A stretch of 64,000 bases of DNA from Brevibacillus brevis NBRC 100599 (GCF_000010165.1 NC_012491.1:6232437-6296436), one strand, 5' to 3'. Counted from the stretch's first letter, positions 23,467-33,319 are shown. Made by a program: numbers and translations. Notes: generated by a model not told the origin, from the sequence alone.

Positions 23467-24702
23467 TTACTGCTGTGGCGGAGCGGTCAGCTTCACTTTG
23501 GCAGTCTTCAGGAGACCGTCACGATAGTACGTAACGTCCATCGTATCGCCCGGCTTTTTGTTCATCGTCAAATACTTCCGCAGCTGAGCGCTGGTGGAAA
23601 TGTTCTTGTCATCCAGCTTGACAATGACGTCGAGTTGTCTCAAGCCCGCTTGACCCGCAGGAGAGAATTTGCCTACGTCAGTCTGAACGACAACGCCACT
23701 TTGCACTTGATCAGGCAGATTCAAGGTTTCTTTCCATTCGTTGCGCGGCACATTGGCCAAGTCGAGTGGCTGCACACCGAGGTAAGAACGTTGCAGCGTG
23801 CCTTTTTCCATCAGCTGGTCCACGATTACTTTGACATCATTGATCGGGAGGGCAAAACCTAACCCTTCGACACCTGTTTTGGAAATCTTCAAGGTGTTAA
23901 TCCCGATGACCTGTCCCTCAATGTTTACGAGGGCACCACCGCTGTTACCAGGGTTGATTGCTGCGTCTGTTTGAATGACGTCCAGCTCCCAGTCGTCCTG
24001 GCCATCTTCGTTAAAGTCCATGGGCATGGAGCGTTCTTTGGAACTGATGATACCTTGTGTAACGGTCCGGGAGAACTGCATACCCAATGGGTTCCCGATA
24101 GCAATGGCCGGTTCGCCCACCTGTAAGGTAGAGGAATCCCCAAACTCAGCAACGTCCGTAACCTTGGAGGCGTCGATTTCCAGTACAGCCAGATCGGCGT
24201 AACCATCGGCGCCGACTACTTTCGCCGATACTTTTTCACCTGTTGGCAGGGCGACCTCCAGCTTTTGCGCTTTATCGATTACGTGGTAGTTGGTAACGAT
24301 GTAGGCTTTTCCGCCTTTTTTCTGAAAGATGACACCAGAGCCTTGGCCCTGCTCTACATCCGTCGAGTTCTGCATCCAACTGTTTCTGCGCTGACCGATG
24401 TTGATTACACCAACGATCGCGTTTTCTACTTGTTTCACCGCCTCTACTGTACCCGATCCTACACTCACAGATACTGGCTTAGCAAACAGGCTAGAGGCGG
24501 AGGAGGCATTGCTGCTTATCGCATTTTCTGTTCCAGGCTTAACCATATTAATATATCCCGCATTGGAGAGAGTCGGCAGCGTGAGCAGGACGACCATCCC
24601 CCCAATTACCGCGGATGTTACCGACGTCACGACCATACGTCCAATGTTAGAACCGCGTTGTTTTTTTCGCTCCACGTGAGTGAAATCATCATAGAAACCC
24701 AT
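23467..24702 (-). CDS. htrA: HtrA-type membrane-anchored serine protease (YycK/HtrC)
   Basis: A 411-residue S1C protease: a short cytoplasmic N-terminus, one membrane anchor (about 24-45), a trypsin-like domain with His140 (VTNYHVID), Asp170 (YADLAVLEID) and Ser254 (NPGNSGGALVN), and a C-terminal PDZ domain (about 310-405). It degrades or refolds misfolded exported proteins at the cell surface. It lies downstream of walJ as in other Bacillales but behind its own terminator at 24894-24926, so it has a separate promoter. Confidence 0.94.
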   Translation of the reverse strand: MGFYDDFTHVERKKQRGSNIGRMVVTSVTSAVIGGMVVLLTLPTLSNAGYINMVKPGTENAISSNASSASSLFAKPVSVSVGSGTVEAVKQVENAIVGVINIGQRRNSWMQNSTDVEQGQGSGVIFQKKGGKAYIVTNYHVIDKAQKLEVALPTGEKVSAKVVGADGYADLAVLEIDASKVTDVAEFGDSSTLQVGEPAIAIGNPLGMQFSRTVTQGIISSKERSMPMDFNEDGQDDWELDVIQTDAAINPGNSGGALVNIEGQVIGINTLKISKTGVEGLGFALPINDVKVIVDQLMEKGTLQRSYLGVQPLDLANVPRNEWKETLNLPDQVQSGVVVQTDVGKFSPAGQAGLRQLDVIVKLDDKNISTSAQLRKYLTMNKKPGDTMDVTYYRDGLLKTAKVKLTAPPQQ

Positions 24703-24893
24703 GATTCATACCTCTCCTTTCTATCTTCTACTATTAATAGCTTTGCAGGTTTTTCATGCTCGTATACACAATGACATGCGCCGTATTTGGTTTGCATGAT
24801 TGATTCCGTTGATGTCTGTTCCTTTTGACACCCTTAGTATACGACCCGCTTTCGGCAAAATGGCGTGAGAATTATGGAAAGGTTGTGGAATAC

Positions 24894-24926
24894 AAAAAAG
24901 CTCCCGGAATATTTCTCCGAGAGCAC
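24894..24926 (-). terminator. Terminator of the wal operon side, upstream of htrA
   Basis: On the minus strand GCTCTCGGA-GAAATA-TTCCGGGAGC is followed by TTTTTTG. Confidence 0.65.
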
Positions 24927-24967
24927 GGATATGATAGATTAAAAGCTTTTAGAAAGGATTGATAGAC

Positions 24968-25204
24968 TTGAAAGAAGTCCACCTCATCGCCAAACTGGCT
25001 GATCTTCAGGAAGTAGACTACCACAATACGCTTGTCCTGCATGCTTTAATCGAGCTGCTCGTAGCCAAAGGACTGCTGACACATGACGAGCTGACTGCCA
25101 AAGTGAATGAGCTCGATACACAATTAACTTTCCATATCGATACGTATGCGGAGCTCACAGAGCGCATCGCCAGTCGTCAAGCAGGGATCAAACCGATCTT
25201 ATAG
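24968..25204 (+). CDS. Small hypothetical protein, opposite walJ
   Basis: A 78-residue acidic helical protein beginning at a TTG (MKEVHLIAKLADLQEVDYHN) with GAAAGGA about ten bases upstream. It has heptad-like Leu spacing (ALIELLVAKGLLTHDELTAKV) and no recognised family. Its stop overlaps the walJ stop by six bases, so the genes converge. It is transcribed against its neighbours. Confidence 0.6.
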   Translation: MKEVHLIAKLADLQEVDYHNTLVLHALIELLVAKGLLTHDELTAKVNELDTQLTFHIDTYAELTERIASRQAGIKPIL

Positions 25205-25987
25205 CTCTTCCAGCTTGGTAGGTCGATCCGGGTACGTATCGCGCAGATGCACATCGTTACCAACAGACAGCCCCCGCTCCTCCAAGATGTTTTTGACCGT
25301 CAGTCGGGCCAAATCAATCATGTTGTTTTCCTTACTCAAGTGAGCGAGGTATACACGCTCTGCTCCACCTGTTAGACAATCGAGCAAAGCATCGCCCGCC
25401 GCTTCATTGGACAAGTGCCCGACATCACTTAAGATACGTCGCTTGATGCTCCAAGGATACTGGGACATGCGCAGCAGCTCAACGTCATGATTGGACTCGA
25501 ACACATACGCATCTGCTCCACGAATCGTCTCCTTGATCCGATCGCTGACATACCCCAGATCTGTTGCGACACTGAGCTTTTTCTTGCCATCATAAAAACA
25601 GAAGCCCATGGGCTCGGCGGCATCATGCGAGATTCCGAATGACTCGATGCCCAAATCCTCCAACTCTTTCTTTTCCCCCACAGAAAAGAAGCGTCGCTGA
25701 TCTTCCTTGATCGTCCCGATTTGCCCATCCAGCTCCGACCATGTCTTTTCATTGGCGTAAATCGGCAATCCATATCGCCGCGCCATGACACCGACTCCTT
25801 TAATATGGTCGACGTGCTCATGGGTGACGAGAATGGCGCTAAGCTCTGCGGGATTGACACCAATGGTCTCCAGTGCCGCTTCTGCTTGCTTTCCAGTAAT
25901 CCCTACATCGATCAACACGGAAACACGGTCTGTTGCCACATAAATGGCGTTGCCCGTACTCCCGCTTGCTAACACACTAAATCTCAC
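25199..25987 (-). CDS. walJ: MBL-fold exonuclease-like hydrolase WalJ (YycJ)
   Basis: 262 residues with the metallo-beta-lactamase signature VTHEHVDHIKGV, an N-terminal VLASGSTGNAIYVATDRVSVLIDVG and the later HLSNEAAGDALL and VYLAHLSKENN ligand motifs. YycJ proteins act as 5' exonucleases in mismatch repair and DNA maintenance in Bacillus-type bacteria. It starts at a GTG with GAGGGA upstream and is the last gene of the walRKHIJ operon. Confidence 0.92.
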   Translation of the reverse strand: MRFSVLASGSTGNAIYVATDRVSVLIDVGITGKQAEAALETIGVNPAELSAILVTHEHVDHIKGVGVMARRYGLPIYANEKTWSELDGQIGTIKEDQRRFFSVGEKKELEDLGIESFGISHDAAEPMGFCFYDGKKKLSVATDLGYVSDRIKETIRGADAYVFESNHDVELLRMSQYPWSIKRRILSDVGHLSNEAAGDALLDCLTGGAERVYLAHLSKENNMIDLARLTVKNILEERGLSVGNDVHLRDTYPDRPTKLEEL

Positions 25988-26030
25988 CGAACATCCCTCT
26001 TCCCGTATCTATCCCAGGTTGTCTATCTAT

Positions 26031-26804
26031 TCAGCGCTGCGTGACCATCGGACGCTCCAGAGCCCCTGTAATCGCGTTGACAAAATGCCATTTGCCATCG
26101 TGAACCACACGCCATACAGGCACCAGCGTCTGAATATCCGCATCGTAAGAACCGTAATAACCCAGGCTCACATTCTCAATCCGTTCCCCTGGTGTAATGA
26201 TTTGCTTGTCCACCAGAGAGCGTAGGGCCGCATAACCAGAGATCACCTGTCGTTCCCCCTGCTGCTTGCGAAGGTGGAAAAAGGTCTGCCTGTAGCCAAG
26301 TACCGCTCCGTTGTCCAAATACATTTCTAACGGTGCAACGAATACTGGCATTTTATCATAGACCTGCCAATACAAAAGCCGCGCTTGATTCGATTGATAC
26401 GGATCGGCTACGTATTGATCGGAATAAATCAGCCTCGGCCCAATTTGACGCAAGAGCTCCTGAGGATTCAACTGACCACGAATCTGCATCGGTGGGTTCA
26501 GCTTGGCAGCTAACGCCATCTTTTCTACCGTTGCCTGAAGCTCTGATATCTCATGCAAGGAAATCGGATTAATCCCGACATACTCCGCATCCAAATTGGA
26601 CATTGCTGGTGTATCCTGCGGCACTTCTGTATCCAATGTGATATTTTGCTGATTCAAGTACAGCTCTGTATTCCATTTCTCACTTTGTGCGACTTCCTTA
26701 TCATTCCACAGGCTAATGCGCGTCACATACACCTGATACAGGAGAAACAAATCGAGGAGAAGAAAGGCCCAGATCAGAATCGTCTTGGTTCTACTCCAAT
26801 CCAT
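26031..26804 (-). CDS. walI: WalK accessory protein WalI (YycI)
   Basis: The ATG of MDWSRTKTILIWAFLLLDLF is preceded by GGAGGAGGG and is preferred over an upstream start at 26873. One membrane anchor (about 8-28) is followed by an extracellular YycH/YycI-fold domain. With WalH it forms a complex that modulates the WalK kinase through the membrane helices. It overlaps walH by 14 bases. Confidence 0.9.
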   Translation of the reverse strand: MDWSRTKTILIWAFLLLDLFLLYQVYVTRISLWNDKEVAQSEKWNTELYLNQQNITLDTEVPQDTPAMSNLDAEYVGINPISLHEISELQATVEKMALAAKLNPPMQIRGQLNPQELLRQIGPRLIYSDQYVADPYQSNQARLLYWQVYDKMPVFVAPLEMYLDNGAVLGYRQTFFHLRKQQGERQVISGYAALRSLVDKQIITPGERIENVSLGYYGSYDADIQTLVPVWRVVHDGKWHFVNAITGALERPMVTQR

Positions 26805-28173
26805 GCGCCTTCCCTCCTCCCTGCTTGGTGTGCGCAGAAATATACAGGCTCGCCTGATTCGCCAATTCCACAACCCAGATTGGCATCAAGTCCACGTTTC
26901 CCTCGCCTACTTTGGTATGGTAAGCCAAATAAGCGTTCGTGATTTTTTCTGTGTCCGCCAGTTTTTTGTCACGAATATATTGATACAGCTCCGGACCAGA
27001 CATGATCGTCCACTCTTTATTGTCGATATACTTGTCCAAATCCAGCAGCGATCGGCTCATCGTCACAACCTGGCCTGCCTCCGAGGTCATTTGGATTGTA
27101 TCGATTTGCTTGGCTTCCCCCTCACTAATCAAGGGATACGCCCCCACGTACTGGCGGAATGTGATCAAGTCTTTTTCATTGTAGCTCTTCTTGATTCGTT
27201 CAAAATGATACTCATCAAGCCAGCCCAGGTGTTTATTCATAAAGGTAACGGCACTCTGCACTTTTTCTTCATCAGACAGCTGCTGATCACGCTGTTGATA
27301 CGCCGGATCAGTAAACGTGAACGCCTTCTGTTCCGACCTTAATTGAATCGATCTGCTGCCATCTGTAAAAATAACCGTTTTGTCACGCTCCATGATCTGT
27401 CTGACGAGCGATTGATCGATAAAGTAAGACTCGATTAGTCTATCATTCGTAACAGGTACGTAGCTGTAGCGGAATTGCTGCATGCGCATCTGATTCTTGG
27501 GCAAATAGTAAGTGCTCCACATCAGCGCCGATCCTTCCAAATCTACGAAGCTTCGCTCTGGTTTGACGATTTTCATGATTTGCTCAGGCATTAAATCACC
27601 AGAAGCCAAATACGATTCTCGCAAATCCTTAGGGCTGATCGATGTTCGAGAACGCATCATGCGACCTTCCTCAGTCGACAAAAACAACGCGTAGACGACA
27701 TCCTCGTCCTTCTCGTAATACAGCCACAATCGGTCAATCCCTTTCATTCGGTTGTCAAACTCATCCCGAAAGGTTACCAGCCGACCTACAATTGACAAGG
27801 GAACCGTGCTCCGAAAGCGCACTTCCAACCCCATCTTTTCCCGGGCAATATCTTCCCATTTCTCATTGGAGATGGTGAGCGGAGAAAAATCGAGGAAGAT
27901 CCATTTCGACATTTCTCGCACGATCAAACTGTAAGGAGCATCGGTTGCGGATGCTTTCGTATGGCGATCTTCCCCATAGTGAAAAACAACGGATTCCGGC
28001 GTAACGAGCTGTTCGAGTTGTTTTTCCTGAACAGGCTTAGACTGCGTGTACTCTGCCGGTTCAATAAATTGAAGGTTGGGTTGATTCGACCACAACATCG
28101 CTGTCAAAACAAAGCTGGCTAGCACTAGCAGATTGAGTAAGACGGTCTTGGCAGGCTCTAGCATCCGCTTCAT
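26791..28173 (-). CDS. walH: WalK accessory protein WalH (YycH)
   Basis: The ATG of MKRMLEPAKTVLLNLLVLAS has GGAGG ten bases upstream and overlaps the walK stop by four bases; the longer frame to 28233 has no support. 460 residues: one membrane helix at about 9-30 and a large extracellular domain of YycH type. It partners WalI in regulating WalK. Confidence 0.9.
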   Translation of the reverse strand: MKRMLEPAKTVLLNLLVLASFVLTAMLWSNQPNLQFIEPAEYTQSKPVQEKQLEQLVTPESVVFHYGEDRHTKASATDAPYSLIVREMSKWIFLDFSPLTISNEKWEDIAREKMGLEVRFRSTVPLSIVGRLVTFRDEFDNRMKGIDRLWLYYEKDEDVVYALFLSTEEGRMMRSRTSISPKDLRESYLASGDLMPEQIMKIVKPERSFVDLEGSALMWSTYYLPKNQMRMQQFRYSYVPVTNDRLIESYFIDQSLVRQIMERDKTVIFTDGSRSIQLRSEQKAFTFTDPAYQQRDQQLSDEEKVQSAVTFMNKHLGWLDEYHFERIKKSYNEKDLITFRQYVGAYPLISEGEAKQIDTIQMTSEAGQVVTMSRSLLDLDKYIDNKEWTIMSGPELYQYIRDKKLADTEKITNAYLAYHTKVGEGNVDLMPIWVVELANQASLYISAHTKQGGGKAHGLE

Positions 28174-29993
28174 CCCGTTTTTCCTCCTTGGGCAAATGGC
28201 ACCCAGAACGTGACTGTCGTTCCCACGTTCCATTCACTCGTAATCTCGATATCTGCACCGTGTGCCTGTACTAATTCGCGGGCAATCGCCAATCCCAGAC
28301 CTGTTCCACCCTGACCGCGCGAACGCGCCTTGTCTACGCGGTAGAAGCGCTCAAAGATTCGCTTCAGATCGCGGCTGGGAATACCAATTCCTGTGTCGGT
28401 GATAGAGATTTGAACCCGCCTTTGCTTGTGGTTCTCTTTTGCCATGAGAACCACAGTGCCTCCTTGAGGCGTATACTTAATCGCATTGGACAAAAGATTA
28501 TCCAATACTTGATTGATCGCATCCAGATCAATGTAAACCAGCGGAAGCTTGCTCGGCATATCCAGACTGAGCTGAACCTCCTGTTGCTCACTGAACATGG
28601 AAAAACGATCAGCAGCGTAGTGAAGCAATCGATTGAGGTCCGCTTCCTTGCAATGCAAACGGACCCCTTGTGAATCAAAACGCGATAGCTGCAACAAATC
28701 GTTTACCAAGCGAATCATGCGCTCTGTCTCCGACGACGTAACCTTCAAGAACCGTTGGGATAGCTCCGGCTCTTCCACTGCACCATCCAGGAGCGCTTCC
28801 ACGTAGCTTTTAATGGTCGTCAGTGGTGTCCGCAGCTCATGCGATACATTCGCCACGAATTCACGGCGCTGCTGCTCCAGTCGCTGCTGATCCGTCACAT
28901 CGGCTACGACAGCAATGATTCCACCCATTTTTTTGCTATCGTGCTGCAAGGGTGTAAACGTCACACGCAGGATGACTTCTTCCTTATTCGGCAGCGTCAT
29001 CTCAATGATAAGCGGTTCTTCCTGCGCATAGAGCGACATCTCATCTTCTGGCGGCAGACCCAACAGATCGTACAAGGTGCGCCTCTTGAGAAGGACGTCA
29101 GCCATCGTCACCTGCAACATATCTTCTGCGGCTCGATTAAACAGGATGATCTGTCCATTTCGGTTAGCGGCAATAACACCGTCCGTCATGTTGCTCAAAA
29201 TTCCTGCGAGCTTCTCACGCTCTTCCTCTTGCTGCAAGATGGCTTCCTGCAAACGCAAGGTCATATGATTAAAGGCCATACCGAGTTGGCCAATTTCATC
29301 ATCGCTATAGATACGTACACTACTGTTAAAATCCCCGTCTGCCACCAATCGCGCCTGACGGGTCATCTCCTTCACAGGCTTGGTGATGGTGCGGGCCAAT
29401 ACGACCCCGAGCACCGCCGTAATGACCATCGCGATCATTGTACCTGTCCCCAAGATGCCGTTCATTTTACCAATCGTCGCATAAGTGCCTTCCATCGAAG
29501 CGACCATGTAGACCGCACCGTATACAATCTGATCGCCCTTAACAGGTAATGCCAATACTTTCACCCGCGCCCCCGTCTTCGGGTCGATCCGCATCGATTC
29601 ACTGCGCGTCCCGAGCAAGGCAACCGTCACCTCAGGCTGCGAGGTTCGCTGTCCAATTGTACTTTTGTCCTCTGTCGTCGCGACCACCGTTCTTGTCTGA
29701 TCGATGACCTGCACATTGGCTCCATTGATTTTTACCAGGTTGTTGATCAGGTTGTCGATGTACTGACGATTTTGTTCGGTGTTGGATTCCTTCCCGTCAT
29801 GCGGGCGCAAATCGCTTTCCAGCAAACTCGCTAACAAACTGGCTTGTCCATTCAAGGCCTCGGAAAAGTTGTTGATGTAGTAACTCTCGACTTCCCGGGC
29901 AAAATACGCGCTAATAAATTGCATCGCAAGCAAAATTAACAGCATGTAAATGATGACCATTTTCCACTGAACAGTTTTGAACAGCCGCCTCAT
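28170..29993 (-). CDS. walK: Essential sensor kinase WalK
   Basis: 607 residues: membrane helices at about 12-30 and 183-203 with an extracellular Cache/PAS-like domain between, HAMP (about 203-255), cytoplasmic PAS (about 262-365), HisKA with His385 in VANVSHELRTPLTTIKSY, and the ATPase domain (NLLSNAIKYTPQGG, DTGIGIP, GTGLGLAIARELV). WalK phosphorylates WalR and controls cell-wall hydrolases in step with division. Its ATG overlaps the walR stop. Confidence 0.97.
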   Translation of the reverse strand: MRRLFKTVQWKMVIIYMLLILLAMQFISAYFAREVESYYINNFSEALNGQASLLASLLESDLRPHDGKESNTEQNRQYIDNLINNLVKINGANVQVIDQTRTVVATTEDKSTIGQRTSQPEVTVALLGTRSESMRIDPKTGARVKVLALPVKGDQIVYGAVYMVASMEGTYATIGKMNGILGTGTMIAMVITAVLGVVLARTITKPVKEMTRQARLVADGDFNSSVRIYSDDEIGQLGMAFNHMTLRLQEAILQQEEEREKLAGILSNMTDGVIAANRNGQIILFNRAAEDMLQVTMADVLLKRRTLYDLLGLPPEDEMSLYAQEEPLIIEMTLPNKEEVILRVTFTPLQHDSKKMGGIIAVVADVTDQQRLEQQRREFVANVSHELRTPLTTIKSYVEALLDGAVEEPELSQRFLKVTSSETERMIRLVNDLLQLSRFDSQGVRLHCKEADLNRLLHYAADRFSMFSEQQEVQLSLDMPSKLPLVYIDLDAINQVLDNLLSNAIKYTPQGGTVVLMAKENHKQRRVQISITDTGIGIPSRDLKRIFERFYRVDKARSRGQGGTGLGLAIARELVQAHGADIEITSEWNVGTTVTFWVPFAQGGKTG

Positions 29994-30700
29994 CCAGGCT
30001 GGCCTCCCATGCCGGGATTACGTAATGTATAACCCAAACCACGCCGCGTGATAATGTACTTCGGCTGACTTGGATCATCCTCGATTTTTTCACGCAAACG
30101 ACGGATGGTCACATCTACCGTCCGCACATCGCCAAAATAGTCAAATCCCCAGACCGACTGCAGGAGATGCTCTCTCGTCAATACTTGTCCTTGATGGCGA
30201 GCGAGGTACACCAGCAGCTCAAACTCACGGTGCGTCAGCTCTAATGCTTCTCCCACCTTTTCGACGGTATACGAGTTCAAATCGATTTCCAGCTCATGCA
30301 CGCGCAGTACATGCTGGCTATCCTTCTCTTCCACTTTCGAGCGGTTACGGCGTAAATGTGCCTTTACACGGGCTACCAGCTCACGCGTACTAAATGGCTT
30401 TGTCACATAATCGTCCGCGCCCAATTCCAGCCCGAGTACTTTATCCAATTCAGAGTCTTTGGCAGTCAGCATGATGATCGGAACATCATACGTTTGGCGA
30501 ACGGTTCGGCATACGTCCATTCCGTCTCTGCCCGGAAGCATAACATCTAATAAAATCAGATCCGGTCGCTCATCCTTGACCACGACAAGTGCCTCATCAC
30601 CATCGTAGGCACATACAACCTGATATCCTTCTTTTTCAAACGTGAATTTCAAAATATCTGCAATCGGTTTTTCATCGTCAACTACGAGGAGTTTTGCCAT
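29990..30700 (-). CDS. walR: Essential response regulator WalR
   Basis: The ATG of MAKLLVVDDEKPIADILKFT has GGAGG seven bases upstream; a 65-residue extension of the frame to 30895 is non-coding leader. Receiver domain with Asp52 (LILLDVMLPGRDG) and Lys of KPFSTRELV; winged-helix domain with VRTVDVTIRRLREKIEDD and ITRRGLGYTL. It activates peptidoglycan hydrolase genes. First gene of the walRKHIJ operon, following the terminator at 30856-30888. Confidence 0.97.
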   Translation of the reverse strand: MAKLLVVDDEKPIADILKFTFEKEGYQVVCAYDGDEALVVVKDERPDLILLDVMLPGRDGMDVCRTVRQTYDVPIIMLTAKDSELDKVLGLELGADDYVTKPFSTRELVARVKAHLRRNRSKVEEKDSQHVLRVHELEIDLNSYTVEKVGEALELTHREFELLVYLARHQGQVLTREHLLQSVWGFDYFGDVRTVDVTIRRLREKIEDDPSQPKYIITRRGLGYTLRNPGMGGQPG

Positions 30701-30855
30701 CCTGCGCCCTCCTTTTTCTGTAAGTACGTGTTCAACAATCTTTTGTTTCCTCTCAAACTGCCTCTTCAAGGATTCCACTTCGACCGTCACTATTCCTCTA
30801 CAATACACCATGTATGCCACGTAAAGAAGGGCTTGGCATTCAATCCCTGCCAGCA

Positions 30856-30888
30856 AAAAAAGGGCCCCTCCTAAGAGTTGCCCTTTCC
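30856..30888 (-). terminator. Terminator between the M23 peptidase gene and walR
   Basis: On the minus strand AAGGGC and GCCCTT enclose an inner CTC/GAG pair and TTAG loop, followed by a T-run. Confidence 0.7.
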
Positions 30889-30906
30889 TATCCATAAATT
30901 ACTAGT

Positions 30907-32403
30907 CTATTTTAAGTAACGAATTGGGTTTTGATTTCGTCCATTCTGTAGAACCTCAAAATGCAGGTGGACGCCGGTCGATTGCCCAGTAGAACCCTTT
31001 ACGCCGATTTTCTTTCCTTGGCTAACAACATCGCCGGCCTTCACATTAATAACGCTCATGTGACCGTACAATGTCTTCATTCCATTGCCGTGGTCGATGA
31101 TAACCGATTTTCCATAGTCACCATTCCAACCAGCGAATGTGACACGTCCATTGTCTGCCGCCATGACAGAACCAGCACCGGCAATATCAATCCCTTTATG
31201 CATGCTTCCCCAGCGTTGTCCGAAGCCGCTGCTAATATAACCGCTAGCAGGCCAGCTCAAACGACCTGTACCGCGCGATGGGATAACTTTTGTACCGCGC
31301 TCCATAATTTGGGTTACAGGCTGCACAGTTACATCTTGTTTGATGACTTTGCGATTAACGACTTGTCCATTTTCTTTCACAACTTCGTACTTAACTGTTT
31401 TACTGCCGTTTTTACCTTCTTGTACGACCTTCGTTTCGCCTTTAGGAACCTTGTCATTGTTTTTAATTTGGGTATTAAAAGCAATAACCTCTTGCTGATC
31501 TACTTCTTCTTTGACTTGTACAGTAACCAGTGGACGCACTGCGGTTACATTGATTTCTTGTCCTAATTTAAGGACGGTATTTTCCGTAACACCTGGGTTG
31601 TTCGCGTAAATATCTTTTGATGTAATGCCGTATTTCTTCGCGATGCAACCGATGCAATCGCCTTCTACGACCGTGTGCTTCATGTCCTTGAAGGTGCCTT
31701 TTACCAGCAACTCCTCGAGTTTTTCGGCAGACAAAATTTGAGATGCATCAACTGTTTCGGTTTGCATCTCTACGTTTTCTTTAAATGCGACTTCTTTTAC
31801 CGGATTTGGTTTGACTGGGACTGTGGATGCTGCTGCTACAACAGCCTTATTCCCTGTCGTTGCAGGAACTCCGGAGTATTTTTGCTTCACTTCAGCCAGT
31901 ACTTGATCAGCCGATTGCTGATCGGGCATGTAACCTACCACTTTGCCGTCAATCGTCAGCTTAACGCCCTGAACCTTGATATCCGCTACGGATGCCAGAG
32001 CTTGTACAGCAGCATCGTTATTGAACGGTGCCTTGAACTCACGCTCTTCTTCGAATGTGATATAGTCAGCCAATTGCAAGTTGAGACCTGTTTTTGCCTT
32101 TTCCTCTTCCAGCTTTGCTACTGTCCAGTTATGTATCACATTTGGATCATTTACCACGCCAATCTCTTTGCCGTTTACACTGACATGGTAGACAGAATTG
32201 ACATTGCTTGTGTAATAGTATTGTGCAGATGCTCCAGCAGCAATCGTCAAAACTAGACCTGCCGCAATTGAAAGCGACTGTTTTTTATGTGACTGGATGT
32301 AAGAGCTTGTACGTTTCATTGTACGTTTCGCCAGATCACTGCAATCCCGAACGATTCGTGATGACCGTTCCTGCAGCTTGGCCTTCCATTCCGACCAATG
32401 CAT
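30907..32403 (-). CDS. LysM/G5/M23 peptidoglycan endopeptidase
   Basis: The ATG of MHWSEWKAKLQERSSRIVRD has AGGAGGG ten bases upstream. 498 residues: a cytoplasmic basic N-terminus, one membrane or signal helix (about 46-65), an extracellular region, a LysM-like module (HTVVEGDCIGCIAKKYGITS, with an uncommon CxxC), a G5 domain (about 295-370, EEVDQQEVIAFNTQ and later) and a C-terminal M23 zinc endopeptidase domain with MHKGIDIAG, GHMSVIN and VHLHFEVLQNG. It cuts peptide cross-links in the wall. Its place before walR suggests membership in the Wal-controlled wall-remodelling set, which is inference. Confidence 0.92.
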   Translation of the reverse strand: MHWSEWKAKLQERSSRIVRDCSDLAKRTMKRTSSYIQSHKKQSLSIAAGLVLTIAAGASAQYYYTSNVNSVYHVSVNGKEIGVVNDPNVIHNWTVAKLEEEKAKTGLNLQLADYITFEEEREFKAPFNNDAAVQALASVADIKVQGVKLTIDGKVVGYMPDQQSADQVLAEVKQKYSGVPATTGNKAVVAAASTVPVKPNPVKEVAFKENVEMQTETVDASQILSAEKLEELLVKGTFKDMKHTVVEGDCIGCIAKKYGITSKDIYANNPGVTENTVLKLGQEINVTAVRPLVTVQVKEEVDQQEVIAFNTQIKNNDKVPKGETKVVQEGKNGSKTVKYEVVKENGQVVNRKVIKQDVTVQPVTQIMERGTKVIPSRGTGRLSWPASGYISSGFGQRWGSMHKGIDIAGAGSVMAADNGRVTFAGWNGDYGKSVIIDHGNGMKTLYGHMSVINVKAGDVVSQGKKIGVKGSTGQSTGVHLHFEVLQNGRNQNPIRYLK

Positions 32404-32660
32404 AACTTGTCCCTCCTGAAAACAGATACAACTTGCTCGTTCCATTTCCTGAAAATTTTTAATTTATCGACTAGGTCGTAAATCCCAAAATTTAGTTTCC
32501 ATTTATCTGCCAAATTGCCTAAAGAAACCAACTATGTCGACTTTACCATAAGATTAACGACAACATCAAGTGTAAATTGCTGTCGAATAAAAAAATAGAC
32601 ATAGAGTCACTATATGTACAAACAATTGGTAGTATTTATCATATCTGGAGGCTGATATAC

Positions 32661-33032
32661 GTGAAGGAACGTAACATTCTTGCAGGATTTCACACCGAAG
32701 ATGATGCCCAAAAGGCAGAAAAAGCACTTCGACAAGCTGGTTTTTCCACCATTCAGATCGACAGAATCGGACAATTCCCTGGAGACGGAAATGAACAGAT
32801 CCTGAATCCCATATCCGGAGATTTTCCCAGCTTGGGCAACCTTACACTGGCAGCTGACTTCCCAAGTGGCAGGGATGCAAGTGTCATGGCCGCAGTAGAT
32901 CCAGACGCCAGCGGCATGGCTGATCGAGGCGATGACAATTTGAATCGCAGTGTCTTGTTAACGGCAGTCGTACCAGAGGAACAAGGTGATCTTGCGACTG
33001 AGATCATCCGATCATATGGAGGCATGATCTAA
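32661..33032 (+). CDS. Hypothetical protein, general-stress-like fold
   Basis: A 123-residue protein from a GTG (MKERNILAGFHTEDDAQKAE) with GGAGG nine bases upstream; the frame continues upstream but without binding site. The N-terminal half resembles the ferredoxin-like repeat of general stress 17M-type proteins (AGFHTEDDAQKAEKALRQAG) and the C-terminal half repeats this pattern (LLTAVVPEEQGDLATEII). No catalytic motif. It has its own terminator and faces away from the M23 gene. Confidence 0.65.
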   Translation: MKERNILAGFHTEDDAQKAEKALRQAGFSTIQIDRIGQFPGDGNEQILNPISGDFPSLGNLTLAADFPSGRDASVMAAVDPDASGMADRGDDNLNRSVLLTAVVPEEQGDLATEIIRSYGGMI

Positions 33033-33041
33033 AATAAATAT

Positions 33042-33078
33042 AGCCATCTTCCCTTAACTGACTAGGAAAGATGGCTTA
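33042..33078 (+). terminator. Terminator after the stress-like gene
   Basis: AGCCATCTTCCC and GGAAAGATGGCT form a stem around 11-13 bases, followed by TATTTCG. Confidence 0.7.
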
Positions 33079-33100
33079 TTTCGTTATGAACATCTGTGAC

Positions 33101-33319
33101 TCACACCTCTTGCATCGAGGTAACGTCTTTTAACGCAAGTCTGCGTATTTTTGTTTTCTCGGCGTCATTTGGTTGTTTGTATGTGGTGATAAAGCATAAG
33201 TAACCATTATTGAAATGAGTCATGGTTCCCTTGATGACGACGCCATTGATCATCTTTACCTGTACATTTTTGCCCAGCAGCTTCATGGCCTTTTGGTCAA
33301 ATCCAAAACCCATCATCAT
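33101..33319 (-). CDS. Small Sm-like protein of unknown function
   Basis: The ATG of MMMGFGFDQKAMKLLGKNVQ is chosen for GGAGAGGTGATC directly upstream. The 72 residues contain LLGKNVQVKMINGVVIKGTM followed by THFNNGYLCF, which has the spacing of an Sm1 motif (glycine, strand, NG, strand, G, then a hydrophobic strand); the C-terminal IRRLALKDVTSMQEV could be the last strand. An Sm-like beta-barrel is therefore possible. It is not Hfq (no YKHA). No named family recognised. Confidence 0.65.
   Translation of the reverse strand: MMMGFGFDQKAMKLLGKNVQVKMINGVVIKGTMTHFNNGYLCFITTYKQPNDAEKTKIRRLALKDVTSMQEV

Noticed and set aside
32404..32660. Possible WalR boxes before the M23 peptidase gene (TGTAAA-TTGC-TGTCGA)
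   Set aside because: The second half and the spacing do not match the WalR consensus well enough.
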